Source: Planctomycetota bacterium
GTDB taxonomy: Bacteria; Planctomycetota; SZUA-567; H5-PLA8
Assembly (NCBI GenBank): GCA_015075375.1
Contig: JABTUM010000001.1
Coordinates: 3,033,201 to 3,097,200, forward strand
Direction: 5' to 3'
Length of the DNA: 64,000 nt
In this document: positions 44,887 through 54,476 of the stretch, piece after piece
How the letters are laid out: each line of letters opens with the position of its first letter
How positions within the stretch are numbered: position 1 is the first letter of the stretch
Notes under the pieces: model-generated
Database searches by the model: none
What the model was told of the DNA's origin: nothing
What the model saw: only the letters and a program-made list of their open reading frames with translations
Program-made: the position numbers and the translations under genes

Positions 44887-47800
44887 ATGGATCCCGGGGG
44901 ACGAATGGCTCTCCTGAGAACCGATATAGAAAGGGCGCTCGACGAGCTCATCCTCCAAGAGGAGGGGATGCGTTTTCAGGGGCTGGCGGTTGTACTCGGG
45001 AAGAATCGCTGGCCCGAACTCATCGCCCGCCAGCGCAAGAAGGATCTTGGCCTCGATGCCTACGCGCCCTCAGGCCTGACTCAGGGGAGGATCGGTAAGG
45101 GACTCGCCGCTTCAATTACGCCAACGCTGAAGAAGATTTCTGGCGACGCGGAGACTGCCAAGAAGAACTTTCCTGACCTAAGGATGCTCCTCTTCGTGAC
45201 GCCCGCCGTTGTTGGCAACGCCGACCGAAGGCGGTGGGAAGAGGCAATTCAGAAGGATCATGGCGTCGAACTTCACATCCTCGAGCGTGAGGAGATCGTC
45301 GCGCAGATGATGATGCCGGAGAATGCCTCGCTCTGTACGAGCTTCCTCCACCTTCATATAGACGCCGAACCACAGGTCGCAGACCTCATTGACAGAACAA
45401 GGCGCGCGGCCGGCGTTGTCGCACGAACCTGGGCATGCAAGACCAATGGACGTCCTCTAATCGATCTTACGGTAGTGCGACTTGACCCGAATGGCGCGGA
45501 GTCTGCCGAGGTGCTATCGCTTACGCAAATCGACCAGGCGCTGTACCAGGGCGGCCGCATCGTTCTCGAAGGGCCCGCAGGCCGCGGGAAAACCACGACG
45601 CTGATACAGCTTGCGCAACGCGCGCGCAGCGCGGGCACGCCGATCATGGTCGAACTTCCGGCGTGGACGTCCTCGCGCAGGAACATTCTCGAATACATTG
45701 CCGGCATGCCTTCGTTCCAGGCCGAAGGACTCACGCCCGCCGACCTCGCGCGGGTGCAGCAGACTGAACCTTTCCTGTTGATGTTGAACGGTTGGAACGA
45801 AATTGCGGAGTCGAATTCTGCACATGCGAATGACGCTCTCCGGGAACTCGAACGGGATTTTCCAAGCGCGGGCATCATCGTCGCAACCCGAACGCACCAC
45901 TTGACGCCGCCGATTCCCGGTGCGTTGCGACTGAGGTTGTTGCGCCTTCAGCGCGAGCAGCGGGCTGCCTATCTGGCGGCCCGCCTTGGCGCGAAAGGCG
46001 CCGAGCTCAGTGCCCACATCGATACTGACCCTTCGCTCGACCAGCTGACTCGCACGCCGTTCATCCTCTCGGAAGTCGCCTCGTTGTTTGAAGCTGGGGC
46101 CGAGATTTACCCTACGAAGATCGGCGTCCTCGCCCAGGTTCTTAGTCTGCTAGAACAACGACAGGAGCACAGAAACTCGCTGCAAACGGCACCGATCTTC
46201 GGCCTGCAAACGGACTACCTGAGGGCTCTGGCAACTGAGATGACCCGGCGCGGTGCTGTGGCATTACCCGAGGCTGATGCCCGCGCTGTCGCTGCCGCCG
46301 TCGCACGAGAGCTTGCGGACTCTGGGCAGATCGAGCAGACGGAACCGTCAACAGTCCTCGCGACGCTCACGGCGCACCACGTTCTTGTACACGTCGACTA
46401 CCCACAAACGTCGTTTCAATTCGAGCATCAGCAGCTTCAGGAGTATTACGCTGCGCTGGACGTCCTCGCGCGACTTCGCGACCTGCGGGATGATGACCGC
46501 GACGTGGTCGGCCGCTTCGTGGTCGATTACGTGAACGATCCGGCTTGGGCCGAACCGCTGCGCATGATCGCCGAGTGGTTTGCCACGCAGACTGCCGATG
46601 GCGAAACCAATAAGCGAAACATCCGCGCAGGCGTGAAGTTGGTAGAGATGGCGCTCGACGTCGACCCTGTGTTCGCCGGCGAGCTTGCGCAGCTTTGCGG
46701 CGCAGCCGTCTGGAAAGAAGTTCGCGTGGCCACCGGCGAGCGATTCCGCGGCGTCTACGCGATCCGAGATGGTAGCTATCGGCAGTATGCCCTTGCCGCC
46801 ATGCTCGCCACTGGCGCGGACGACTTCAGCGACATCATCGTGCCGCTTCTGTCGAATCTAGACCAGCAAACACGGCTTCGCACTTACCAACTCTTGCCGA
46901 ACATTCATCTCTCGTCGCTTGGACCGAATTGGCGCGAGCAGGTGCAAGGCTGGACCGAGGAGGCGCGAGCGGATTTCGTCTCCGAACTGCTTAATCATCG
47001 TGTTGATGGCGAGATTGTGGCCTTCGCTGCGGAGGACAGCAGTATCGCAGTGAAGAAGGTGGTGGTCTCCTGCCTCATGTGGACCGGGTCTGATGACGCG
47101 CTGACCCGCGTCCTTGAGTCGATGGATGCGCAGACATTCGAGGATGTTTCACGCAAAGACGCCGACCGTATGCCAGTGACCCTAAGGGCCAAGACCATCG
47201 GGGCGATGCGGAAATTCCTCGAGACCACGACCGACCATCTAGCCCGTGTGCGAACCGCGCTCGATCTGATCGAGTTCGGTGAGTCAGGCCTGGATGGAGT
47301 CGTCAAGGATGCGATGGCGGCGCTGCCCAGCGACGATTTGCGCAACCTGGGTTCGTACCACATCCAACCGGCGCTCGAGTATCTGCGCCGAATCGATCAT
47401 GCTTGGGTGACCGACTGGGTGGCCACTCGGGTTGCCGAAGGCGTCCTATCCGAGCATGAATACTGGTTGGGGTTCGCGTCGGGCATTCCTGACGGACTCG
47501 GCGAGAAATACTTACAACGCCTTGAGACCGAAGACTTCAAGCACAGGCGCCTCGACGGCATGATTGCGGTCGTTGCCGCACGCGCGGACGCCAGACTTGC
47601 GGCTCGTGTGTTTGCGCGACTGCGCGAGCTACGGCGCACGGTCGATTCGGCGCCCGGTGTACGGCACCAATTCGAGCGGCAGGTGATGCGCCAACTGGAA
47701 ACCGTTTTCCGCGGCCTTCCCGCGGATATCGCCGTAACCGGCATTCTCTCATCAGTTACCAGCGGCGATCCACTTGATATCAAAGTCGCCGCCAGCCTTC

Positions 47801-49470
47801 TGAGCCGGGTCGCCAAGTCGGACGTGGAACCACTGCGCATTGCCGACGCCGACCTGAAGGCACGCCTCCGCGCGTATCTGAATATTGGCGTCGAACTTGT
47901 GCTTTACCAAGACAACATCAACGGCGAAGAGATAGCGGATTTGGCCTCGTCGATTGCACAGGTCGGAATATCCGAAGACATGGCAGGCCTGGTGACGCTC
48001 ATCCGCTCCGACATCAAGAGAATGCGCCGCAGGCGGGCCGCGCGCGCAGCCGGCGACCGCGAGTCTACCGACAATGGCTCAGTCATGAGCTACGCCGTTT
48101 GGCACATTGCCGCCGTCATGCACCTCGACGCTGCCGGCGCGGAGCAGGTGCTCATCGACCTGCTTCCCGAGCCGGAATACTTCTTAGACGTCGCGGCGGC
48201 GATGGCGCGCGACTTCCTGCCGAAACCGGAGCGGTCTTTTGAACGTACGCTACGCTATGACTTGATGTGGGCAGCGCGCGAAAACCGCGTTCCACCAATC
48301 GCCAACGAGCAGCGGCGCACACGGTTCGCCGCCGCGCTCAATGCCGAAATTAAGCGTTTGCGAGAACAGAACCAAGACGGGAACCTCCCCGGCGCCCTGA
48401 AAGAGCTCGCAAGGGCGCTTGCTGCAGTCGATGGTCGCGGTTCCACGGCCGCGGTGCTCGACGTGATTACTCTGCCCGGCCAGTGGGACGAGCAAATCCG
48501 CCTTGAGGCGGCAGAGCGTCTGTTGAATGCGGGTGTCATATTGCCCGCAACCACTGCGCTCTCACTCGTCGATTCTATCCTCGATCGGATAGAGAATGGG
48601 ATGCAGGATTCAGACAGGTACCTTTTGCGCCGCAGCCTCGCGCTTTGCCCGTTCGTCGACGACCCAGCGGCAGGGATCGCCAAGATGTGCGACGTGCTCG
48701 GCAAGCGGCGCCTCAGGGGATACGAACTGCGCGAGATCGTCACCGCTCTCGGTGAGAGTCGCTCAGATGCCGCCGTTGATCTCCTGTACCAACTTTCGAC
48801 CGATGCGCCGACGTTTAGGCAATGCGAGGACAATTTCATTAACGCTTTCGCTGTTCTCGACAAGCCGCGTGCGCGCGAGCTGCTCCTGGGATTTGTCGAT
48901 CCGGATATTCACGGCGTCGCGCTAACGCGTCGGGCTCACGGTGAAGACGTGCTGGTCGCGCAGCTCGCGGAAATGGCCCTGCGCAAGCCGGAGGCGGCAG
49001 TGCAGTTGCGGGAGATGTGCAAACGCAACCTTCCAGAACTCAATCGGCAGGTCCTCTCGAAAGTCATGGATTGGCTCGGAACGCCCGAGGCCTTGGCCGC
49101 CAATCTGAACCTGATCGATGACGCCAGACCCTCGCCGGTTCCACAAGGCGTCTGGGACCAACTCAAAAACGCTTTCGTCGAGCGACGATCATACGGCCCA
49201 AATGCCAACGTCTTCCAGGAACACTCGCGCGCATCAAACGAACTTCGCATCCGACTTTTCAGAATGGCGACTGACGATAGGAAACGACAGAAGTCCGCGT
49301 CCATGCTTCTCGGTCAAATAGAGGAATGGCGTCTGGAACATGGCAGGCCGTCGGGTGAACCGCGTCACCCCGATATCACATCTGGCCAATCGTGGCCGCC
49401 AATGGAGCCTTTACATGTTCAGAAGGGAACCCCCATGCCCTATGGGAATACCGACATCTCCAAATCTTAG
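44887..49470 (+). CDS. Very large NACHT-type ATPase with N-terminal nuclease-like domain and HEAT-like repeats
   Basis: 1527 residues; ATG 44887 assumed, a second ATG at 44905 is as good. Residues 1-160 look like a restriction-endonuclease-type fold (VLGKNRWPELIARQRKKDLG, then LDAYAP and FPDLRMLLFVTPAVVGNADR), but an intact ExK pair is not clear. The NACHT ATPase starts at about 228 (Walker A GPAGRGKTT) with Walker B FLLMLNGWNEI near 297, in which the usual Asp is Asn. The rest (about 550-1500) is a long run of helical repeats resembling HEAT/armadillo units. Signal-transduction NTPases with such a plan are common in phage defence. Alone on its strand with nuclease genes either side. Confidence 0.8.
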   Translation: MDPGGRMALLRTDIERALDELILQEEGMRFQGLAVVLGKNRWPELIARQRKKDLGLDAYAPSGLTQGRIGKGLAASITPTLKKISGDAETAKKNFPDLRMLLFVTPAVVGNADRRRWEEAIQKDHGVELHILEREEIVAQMMMPENASLCTSFLHLHIDAEPQVADLIDRTRRAAGVVARTWACKTNGRPLIDLTVVRLDPNGAESAEVLSLTQIDQALYQGGRIVLEGPAGRGKTTTLIQLAQRARSAGTPIMVELPAWTSSRRNILEYIAGMPSFQAEGLTPADLARVQQTEPFLLMLNGWNEIAESNSAHANDALRELERDFPSAGIIVATRTHHLTPPIPGALRLRLLRLQREQRAAYLAARLGAKGAELSAHIDTDPSLDQLTRTPFILSEVASLFEAGAEIYPTKIGVLAQVLSLLEQRQEHRNSLQTAPIFGLQTDYLRALATEMTRRGAVALPEADARAVAAAVARELADSGQIEQTEPSTVLATLTAHHVLVHVDYPQTSFQFEHQQLQEYYAALDVLARLRDLRDDDRDVVGRFVVDYVNDPAWAEPLRMIAEWFATQTADGETNKRNIRAGVKLVEMALDVDPVFAGELAQLCGAAVWKEVRVATGERFRGVYAIRDGSYRQYALAAMLATGADDFSDIIVPLLSNLDQQTRLRTYQLLPNIHLSSLGPNWREQVQGWTEEARADFVSELLNHRVDGEIVAFAAEDSSIAVKKVVVSCLMWTGSDDALTRVLESMDAQTFEDVSRKDADRMPVTLRAKTIGAMRKFLETTTDHLARVRTALDLIEFGESGLDGVVKDAMAALPSDDLRNLGSYHIQPALEYLRRIDHAWVTDWVATRVAEGVLSEHEYWLGFASGIPDGLGEKYLQRLETEDFKHRRLDGMIAVVAARADARLAARVFARLRELRRTVDSAPGVRHQFERQVMRQLETVFRGLPADIAVTGILSSVTSGDPLDIKVAASLLSRVAKSDVEPLRIADADLKARLRAYLNIGVELVLYQDNINGEEIADLASSIAQVGISEDMAGLVTLIRSDIKRMRRRRAARAAGDRESTDNGSVMSYAVWHIAAVMHLDAAGAEQVLIDLLPEPEYFLDVAAAMARDFLPKPERSFERTLRYDLMWAARENRVPPIANEQRRTRFAAALNAEIKRLREQNQDGNLPGALKELARALAAVDGRGSTAAVLDVITLPGQWDEQIRLEAAERLLNAGVILPATTALSLVDSILDRIENGMQDSDRYLLRRSLALCPFVDDPAAGIAKMCDVLGKRRLRGYELREIVTALGESRSDAAVDLLYQLSTDAPTFRQCEDNFINAFAVLDKPRARELLLGFVDPDIHGVALTRRAHGEDVLVAQLAEMALRKPEAAVQLREMCKRNLPELNRQVLSKVMDWLGTPEALAANLNLIDDARPSPVPQGVWDQLKNAFVERRSYGPNANVFQEHSRASNELRIRLFRMATDDRKRQKSASMLLGQIEEWRLEHGRPSGEPRHPDITSGQSWPPMEPLHVQKGTPMPYGNTDISKS

Positions 49471-49711
49471 GAATGCGTGAATAAAATTCTGTAGCAAACA
49501 CTGCGCCTGCCCCACGAGCGTGAAACAGAAACGCTACGAACTTCCGGTCTCGACCACAAGACTGAGATCTTCTGGCGCTTGACCACCCCCTTGTCCAGCC
49601 GGCGCCGCCCGATGAAACGTCGTTCCCGCCTTCCCCTTTACACTCCTGCACCATGCGGCATGATACGCGCACAACTCGGTATACGGTAAAAGCGCACAGG
49701 GGTTCCTCACG
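49471..49711. other. Short intergenic stretch upstream of the GHKL-nuclease gene
   Basis: No gene seen before 49712. Probable promoter region for the small frame and the next gene; no element is convincing. Confidence 0.4.
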
Positions 49712-49825
49712 ATGGGACGACGGAAGGCGGCGGCGGACGCGCCGCCCAAAGGCGCCAACGGTTCTGCGGCGGCGCTGGGCTTCAACGACCCGGAATCCGT
49801 GGTTTCGTTTCAAAAGGCAGCCTAA
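49712..49825 (+). CDS. 37-residue small frame directly upstream of the GHKL-ATPase gene
   Basis: ATG 49712 to TAA 49825, reading MGRRKAAADAPPKGANGSAA and a short tail (LGFNDPESVVSFQKAA). The stop precedes the next ATG (49829) by 3 bases, which would allow translational coupling. The N-terminal style (basic, Ala/Gly-rich, then LGF) resembles the opening of HsdM methylases, so it may instead be the leftover of a deleted hsdM. It is too short for certainty. Confidence 0.35.
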   Translation: MGRRKAAADAPPKGANGSAAALGFNDPESVVSFQKAA

Positions 49826-49828
49826 ATT

Positions 49829-51595
49829 ATGAATGAGAAAGCCAACTTCAAGGTTGACCCACGTCTAGCAAGCTTGCTGGGGGAAGCATATCGTTCTACA
49901 GAACACGCTGTGAAAGAACTCGTGGACAACGCTTGGGACGCCGATGCCACGATAATCTCTATCATGTTGCCTGACCCCATGACCTCCAATCCGATTGTCG
50001 TCGTGGATAACGGCAGCGGCATGACGGAGCAGGAAGTTCGAAACGAGTACCTCGTAGTAGCAAATGACCGCCGCTCACGCAAGGGCGACCGTACGAAACA
50101 GCTCAAACGCCTTGTAAAGGGCCGGAAAGGAATTGGAAAGTTCGCCGGACTGATGGTTGCGGACATGATGGAAATCGAAACAACAGCGCGAGGCAAAGTG
50201 ACGCGCGTGATTATTTCAAAGGAAGTCCTTCTAAATGCGTCGCGCGACTTGGAGCGTATCGATCTGCCGCTTAGCGTTACGGGTGCACCTAGTAGCCCTA
50301 CGGGGACAATAGTTACCCTTTCCTCACTGAGCGACCGCTTCGAGTTTCCGCTGCCCGAGCGGCTCAAGCCCCTCCTGATGACCGAATATGGCCGTGAGGA
50401 GGATGTGCGTATCAGCGTCAATGGTGTCCCGCTTGGACTTGATGACCTGCCAGGAGAAAAATTTCAGGCTGACGAGAACCTTGCGGATGCGGGGGCTGTA
50501 AAGCTGAGCTTCAAAGTCTCAGATGGTGGTAAATCACTCAAGCAGGCCGGGATCGCAATTCGAGTGGGCGGAAAGATTGTCGGCAAACCAGGGTTCTTCG
50601 GTTTAGAAGATGACCCGGAGATTCCGCCGAAATTGCTCAAAAAGGTATATGGCGAAGTCGAGGCGGATGGGCTTGCCGATAGCGTCACTTCCGACTGGGG
50701 CGACATTGTCGAGAACAGCAAAGCGTTTCATGCTTTGAAACCGGTTGTTCAGACACATCTGAAAAATGCCGTCGAAGGTGTATTCAAACGCGAAGTGAAC
50801 CTTCAGCGTGCGCGCATCCAACGCCAGATCAATCTTCGTTTGGCGGAAATGCCGGAACATCGCCGCCGATTCGCACAAGCGGCGATCGAAAAGGTTATGA
50901 AGCGTTTCTATGGCGAGAGCGAAGACAAGGTTGAAACCGTGGCCTCGGTCATTCTCGACGCATTTGAGAAGGACGAATACTGGCAGGTGTTGAAGCAGAT
51001 CGACGAGAGCAAAGATGTTGATGTCGAAGCCTTCGCGTCTGCTCTAGAGGTATTTGGCTTGCTTGATATGGCGCTGATGGCGAACCAAGCTAAAAGCCGG
51101 CTCAAAGTCTTGGACCACTTGGATGACCTCATTCGCAATCCAGCTACGCTTGAAAAGAATGTCCATAGCGTCATTGAGCGAAATCTGTGGGTGCTTGGAT
51201 ACGACCATTCGCTCATCTCGTCGAACAAGACTCTTGCCCGCACGATTGAAGAATACACCTCGGCGAAGTTCACTGGCGCGCGCGCATCTAAGCGCCCCGA
51301 TCTGTTCCTCGCGCAGAATCTTCGCGGCGACTACTTGTTAATTGAGTTTAAGCGCCCAAACAAGGAAATAGATCGGCAGGACCAGCGCCAAGCTCAGGAA
51401 TACAGGGATGACCTCGAACCTAAGTTTGGCTCGATTGTAGTCCTGCTGCTCGGCAAAGGTCGTGAGGCTACAGCCACAGGGCAGAATGACCCTCCTCGCT
51501 TACAGGTTATTAGCTATGAGGCCCTCATCAGCACGGCACGCACCCAACTCGACTGGTTGCTTTTGGAACTACAGCGCGACTGTCCGCACACGTGA
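49829..51595 (+). CDS. GHKL-type ATPase fused to a C-terminal nuclease domain
   Basis: 588 residues. The N-terminal GHKL ATP site is intact: ELVDNAWDADA (30-41), DNGSGM (near 58) and GRKGIGKFA (near 103), in the MORC/Hsp90/MutL order. A middle region of coiled-coil helices follows, then a C-terminal PD-(D/E)XK-like domain with RPDLFLAQNLRGDYLLIEFK (Asp about 489; Glu506-x-Lys508) and RQDQRQAQEYRDDLE. The nuclease half resembles DUF4263 (Shedu)-type domains. ATP-gated DNA cleavage is a plausible anti-phage mode. It sits between the NACHT gene and the type I RM operon. Confidence 0.8.
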   Translation: MNEKANFKVDPRLASLLGEAYRSTEHAVKELVDNAWDADATIISIMLPDPMTSNPIVVVDNGSGMTEQEVRNEYLVVANDRRSRKGDRTKQLKRLVKGRKGIGKFAGLMVADMMEIETTARGKVTRVIISKEVLLNASRDLERIDLPLSVTGAPSSPTGTIVTLSSLSDRFEFPLPERLKPLLMTEYGREEDVRISVNGVPLGLDDLPGEKFQADENLADAGAVKLSFKVSDGGKSLKQAGIAIRVGGKIVGKPGFFGLEDDPEIPPKLLKKVYGEVEADGLADSVTSDWGDIVENSKAFHALKPVVQTHLKNAVEGVFKREVNLQRARIQRQINLRLAEMPEHRRRFAQAAIEKVMKRFYGESEDKVETVASVILDAFEKDEYWQVLKQIDESKDVDVEAFASALEVFGLLDMALMANQAKSRLKVLDHLDDLIRNPATLEKNVHSVIERNLWVLGYDHSLISSNKTLARTIEEYTSAKFTGARASKRPDLFLAQNLRGDYLLIEFKRPNKEIDRQDQRQAQEYRDDLEPKFGSIVVLLLGKGREATATGQNDPPRLQVISYEALISTARTQLDWLLLELQRDCPHT

Positions 51596-51680
51596 AACGT
51601 ACCGTAACGAATTCCAGGTGAAGGTCCGCGCGCGGGGGCTATACTCGCCGCGTAATCCACCTTAAGGAGCCGCCCCAAGC

Positions 51681-53219
51681 ATGGTCACCGGGGAAATCCG
51701 CAGCCAGATTGACCGGATCTGGGATGCGTTCTGGGCGGGCGGCATCTCCAACCCGCTCGAAGTCATCGAACAGATCACCTACTTGCTCTTCATCCGGCGC
51801 CTCGACGAACTCCACACGCTGGAAGAAAAACAGGCCACGCGCCTCAAGCGCCCGCTCGAACGCCCGGTCTTCCCGAAGGGGAAGGACGAGAAGAAGCGCG
51901 CGTACGAAGACCTGCGCTGGTCGCGCTTCAAGAACTTCGACCCCAAGGACATGTACACGGTCCTGGCCGAGCACGTTTTCCCGTTCCTGCGCACGCTGGG
52001 CGGGGACGATTCCACGTACGCGCACCACATGAAGGACGCGCGCTTCACCATCCCCACGCCCGCGCTTTTGGCCAAGGTCGTGGACTTGATTGATCACGTG
52101 CCGATGGAAGACCGCGACACCAAGGGCGACTTGTACGAGTACATGCTCGGCAAGATCGCGACGGCCGGGCAGAACGGGCAGTTCCGCACGCCGCGCCACA
52201 TCATCCGGTTGATGGTCGAACTCGTCGCGCCCACGCCGAAGGACGTGGTCTGCGATCCGGCCTGCGGCACTTCGGGCTTCCTAGTGGCGGTGGGCGAGTA
52301 CCTGCGCGAGCGGCACGCCAAGGCGCTCCTGGACCCCAAGACTAACCGGCACTTCCACCGCGAACTCTTCCACGGCTTCGACTTCGACAACACCATGCTG
52401 CGCATCGGCAGCATGAACATGCTCCTGCACGGCGTCGAGAACCCGGATATCCGCTACCGCGATTCGCTGGCGCAGGACCACGCGGGCGAAGAAGAGAAGT
52501 ACACGCTGGTCCTGGCCAATCCGCCGTTCGCGGGCTCGCTGGATTACGAGAACACGGCGAAAGACCTGCTCCAGATCGTGAAGACGAAGAAGACGGAACT
52601 GCTCTTTCTGGCGCTCTTCCTGCGCCTGCTCAAGCCGGGCGGGCGCGCGGCGGTGATCGTCCCCGACGGGGTGCTCTTCGGTTCGTCGAAGGCGCACAAA
52701 GAACTGCGCCAGCGGCTGGTCGAGGAACAGAAGCTCGACGCGGTCATCTCGCTGCCGGGCGGGGTCTTCAAGCCCTACGCGGGCGTCTCGACGGCGATCC
52801 TGCTCTTCACCAAGACCAACAGCGGCGGGACGGATACGGTCTGGTTCTACGACGTGGACGCCGACGGGTGGAGCCTGGACGACAAGCGTACGCCGCTCTT
52901 GCCCGACGAGAAGCTGGGGCCGGTGGTGGAAGGCAAGCTGACGGCCGCGGAGCACGCGAAGAACAACCTGCCGGACGTGGCGGCGCGCTGGGCGGAGCGG
53001 GAGAAGAGCGAACGTAAGCGCCCGTGCACGGCGCAGAGCTTCTGCGTGGCGAAGGCCGATATCGCGGCGCAGGGGTACGACTTATCGCTAAACCGGTACA
53101 AGGAAGTGGTGCACGAAGAGGTCCAACACCGTGCGCCGAAGGAGATCATCGCGGAACTGGCACGGATGGAGGCGGAGATCGTGAAGGGGCTGAAGGAGTT
53201 GGAGGGAATGGTGAAGTGA
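51681..53219 (+). CDS. hsdM: Type I restriction-modification methyltransferase subunit HsdM
   Basis: 512 residues. The N-terminal domain reads IEQITYLLFIRRLDELHTLE, and the methylase domain has the SAM motif DPACGTSGFLVAVG near residue 192 and the catalytic motif NPPF near residue 279 (VLANPPFAGSLDYE). It methylates adenine N6 in the site recognised by HsdS. The start ATG has AGGAG upstream. Its stop overlaps the hsdS start (GTGA). It is the first gene of the RM operon here. Confidence 0.95.
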   Translation: MVTGEIRSQIDRIWDAFWAGGISNPLEVIEQITYLLFIRRLDELHTLEEKQATRLKRPLERPVFPKGKDEKKRAYEDLRWSRFKNFDPKDMYTVLAEHVFPFLRTLGGDDSTYAHHMKDARFTIPTPALLAKVVDLIDHVPMEDRDTKGDLYEYMLGKIATAGQNGQFRTPRHIIRLMVELVAPTPKDVVCDPACGTSGFLVAVGEYLRERHAKALLDPKTNRHFHRELFHGFDFDNTMLRIGSMNMLLHGVENPDIRYRDSLAQDHAGEEEKYTLVLANPPFAGSLDYENTAKDLLQIVKTKKTELLFLALFLRLLKPGGRAAVIVPDGVLFGSSKAHKELRQRLVEEQKLDAVISLPGGVFKPYAGVSTAILLFTKTNSGGTDTVWFYDVDADGWSLDDKRTPLLPDEKLGPVVEGKLTAAEHAKNNLPDVAARWAEREKSERKRPCTAQSFCVAKADIAAQGYDLSLNRYKEVVHEEVQHRAPKEIIAELARMEAEIVKGLKELEGMVK

Positions 53220-54424
53220 AGGTGGTAAGTAGATGGCCCACCGCTCCACTCGGTGACGTGGTGGAGGAGACTCAATACGGCACGTCGCTCAAAGCGAACG
53301 AGCAAGGCGAGGGTGTGCCGGTGCTGCGGATGAACAACATCACTTACAGCGGCGCACTCGATCTGTCCGATATGAAGCACGTCGAGATGCCGGGCGAAGA
53401 CTTCGATCAATACTCGGTCCGGCGCGGTGACTTGCTCTTCAACCGCACGAACAGTCAAGAGCTAGTCGGAAAGATGGGCGTCTGGAATCGCGACGAAAAA
53501 GTCGCTTTTGCTGGCTATCTCATCCGATTGAGGCTCAAGCCTGACCGCGCTGACCCGGCGTTTGTCGGCGCGTGGTTCAATACGCCTGAGATGAAGTCGC
53601 TGCTTCGCACGCGGGCGAAGCCATCCATCAACATGTCGAACATCAACGCGACGGAGGTGCTGAAGTTTCCTCTCGTGCTTCCCCCGCTGGCGGAGCAGCG
53701 GCGGATCGCGGAGGTGTTGGACCGCGCGGAGGCGTTGCGGGCCAAGCGCCGCGCCGCCCTCGCCCAACTCGACGCCCTTACCCAATCCATCTTCCTAGAT
53801 ATGTTCGGGGACCCGGCCACCAACCCGAAACGCTGGCCGCTGGTTCGGCTCGGCGAACAAGCCACGAAAATCGGGAGCGGCTCGACCCCGACAGGTGGAG
53901 AAACGGCATATCGAGCGAAAGGCATTTCGCTCATTCGCAGTCTCAACGTCCGCGATGGCGAATTCACTTTCAAAGACCTCGCCCACATCGGCGACGAGCA
54001 AGCGGCAAAGCTTGCTGGCGTGATAGTCGAAGCGAACGACGTGCTGCTTAACATCACGGGTGCGTCCGTGGCGCGGGTTTGCCGTGCACCTTCGTCGGTG
54101 CTTCCGGCGCGAGTGAACCAGCATGTCTGCATCATCCGACCAAAGCCAACCATCAACGCTGTGTTCTTGGAGCAATTTCTTCTCGCCGAGCAGACCAAGC
54201 GTCGTTTGCTCAAAATCGGCGGCGCAGGCGCGACCCGCGAAGCAATCACCAAGTCGCAGATTGAAGTCTTCGAGGCGATTTGCCCCCCCATCCCGTTGCA
54301 GTGCGAATTCGCCCGGCGAGTGACGGCGGTGGAGGCGCTGAAGACGGCGCAACGCGCGTCGCTGGCGGAGCTGGACGCGCTCTTCGCCAGCCTCCAGCAC
54401 CGTGCCTTTCGAGGGGAACTGTGA
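53216..54424 (+). CDS. hsdS: Type I restriction-modification specificity subunit HsdS
   Basis: 402 residues, GTG start at 53216 that overlaps the hsdM stop by 4 bases (GTGA). Two target-recognition domains are separated by conserved helices: the first domain begins WPTAPLGDVVEETQYGTSLK, the central helix is PLAEQRRIAEVLDRAEALRA, the second domain begins WPLVRLGEQATKIGSGSTPT, and the final helix is FARRVTAVEALKTAQRASLA. It sets DNA sequence specificity. The recognised sequence cannot be deduced by eye. The next gene is a PUA/EVE-like protein rather than hsdR. Confidence 0.93.
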   Translation: MKVVSRWPTAPLGDVVEETQYGTSLKANEQGEGVPVLRMNNITYSGALDLSDMKHVEMPGEDFDQYSVRRGDLLFNRTNSQELVGKMGVWNRDEKVAFAGYLIRLRLKPDRADPAFVGAWFNTPEMKSLLRTRAKPSINMSNINATEVLKFPLVLPPLAEQRRIAEVLDRAEALRAKRRAALAQLDALTQSIFLDMFGDPATNPKRWPLVRLGEQATKIGSGSTPTGGETAYRAKGISLIRSLNVRDGEFTFKDLAHIGDEQAAKLAGVIVEANDVLLNITGASVARVCRAPSSVLPARVNQHVCIIRPKPTINAVFLEQFLLAEQTKRRLLKIGGAGATREAITKSQIEVFEAICPPIPLQCEFARRVTAVEALKTAQRASLAELDALFASLQHRAFRGEL

Positions 54425-54476
54425 TCCGTCCGCCCGATGTGCGGTTACGAACGTCAAGACTCCGGGGTAGGTGCGA

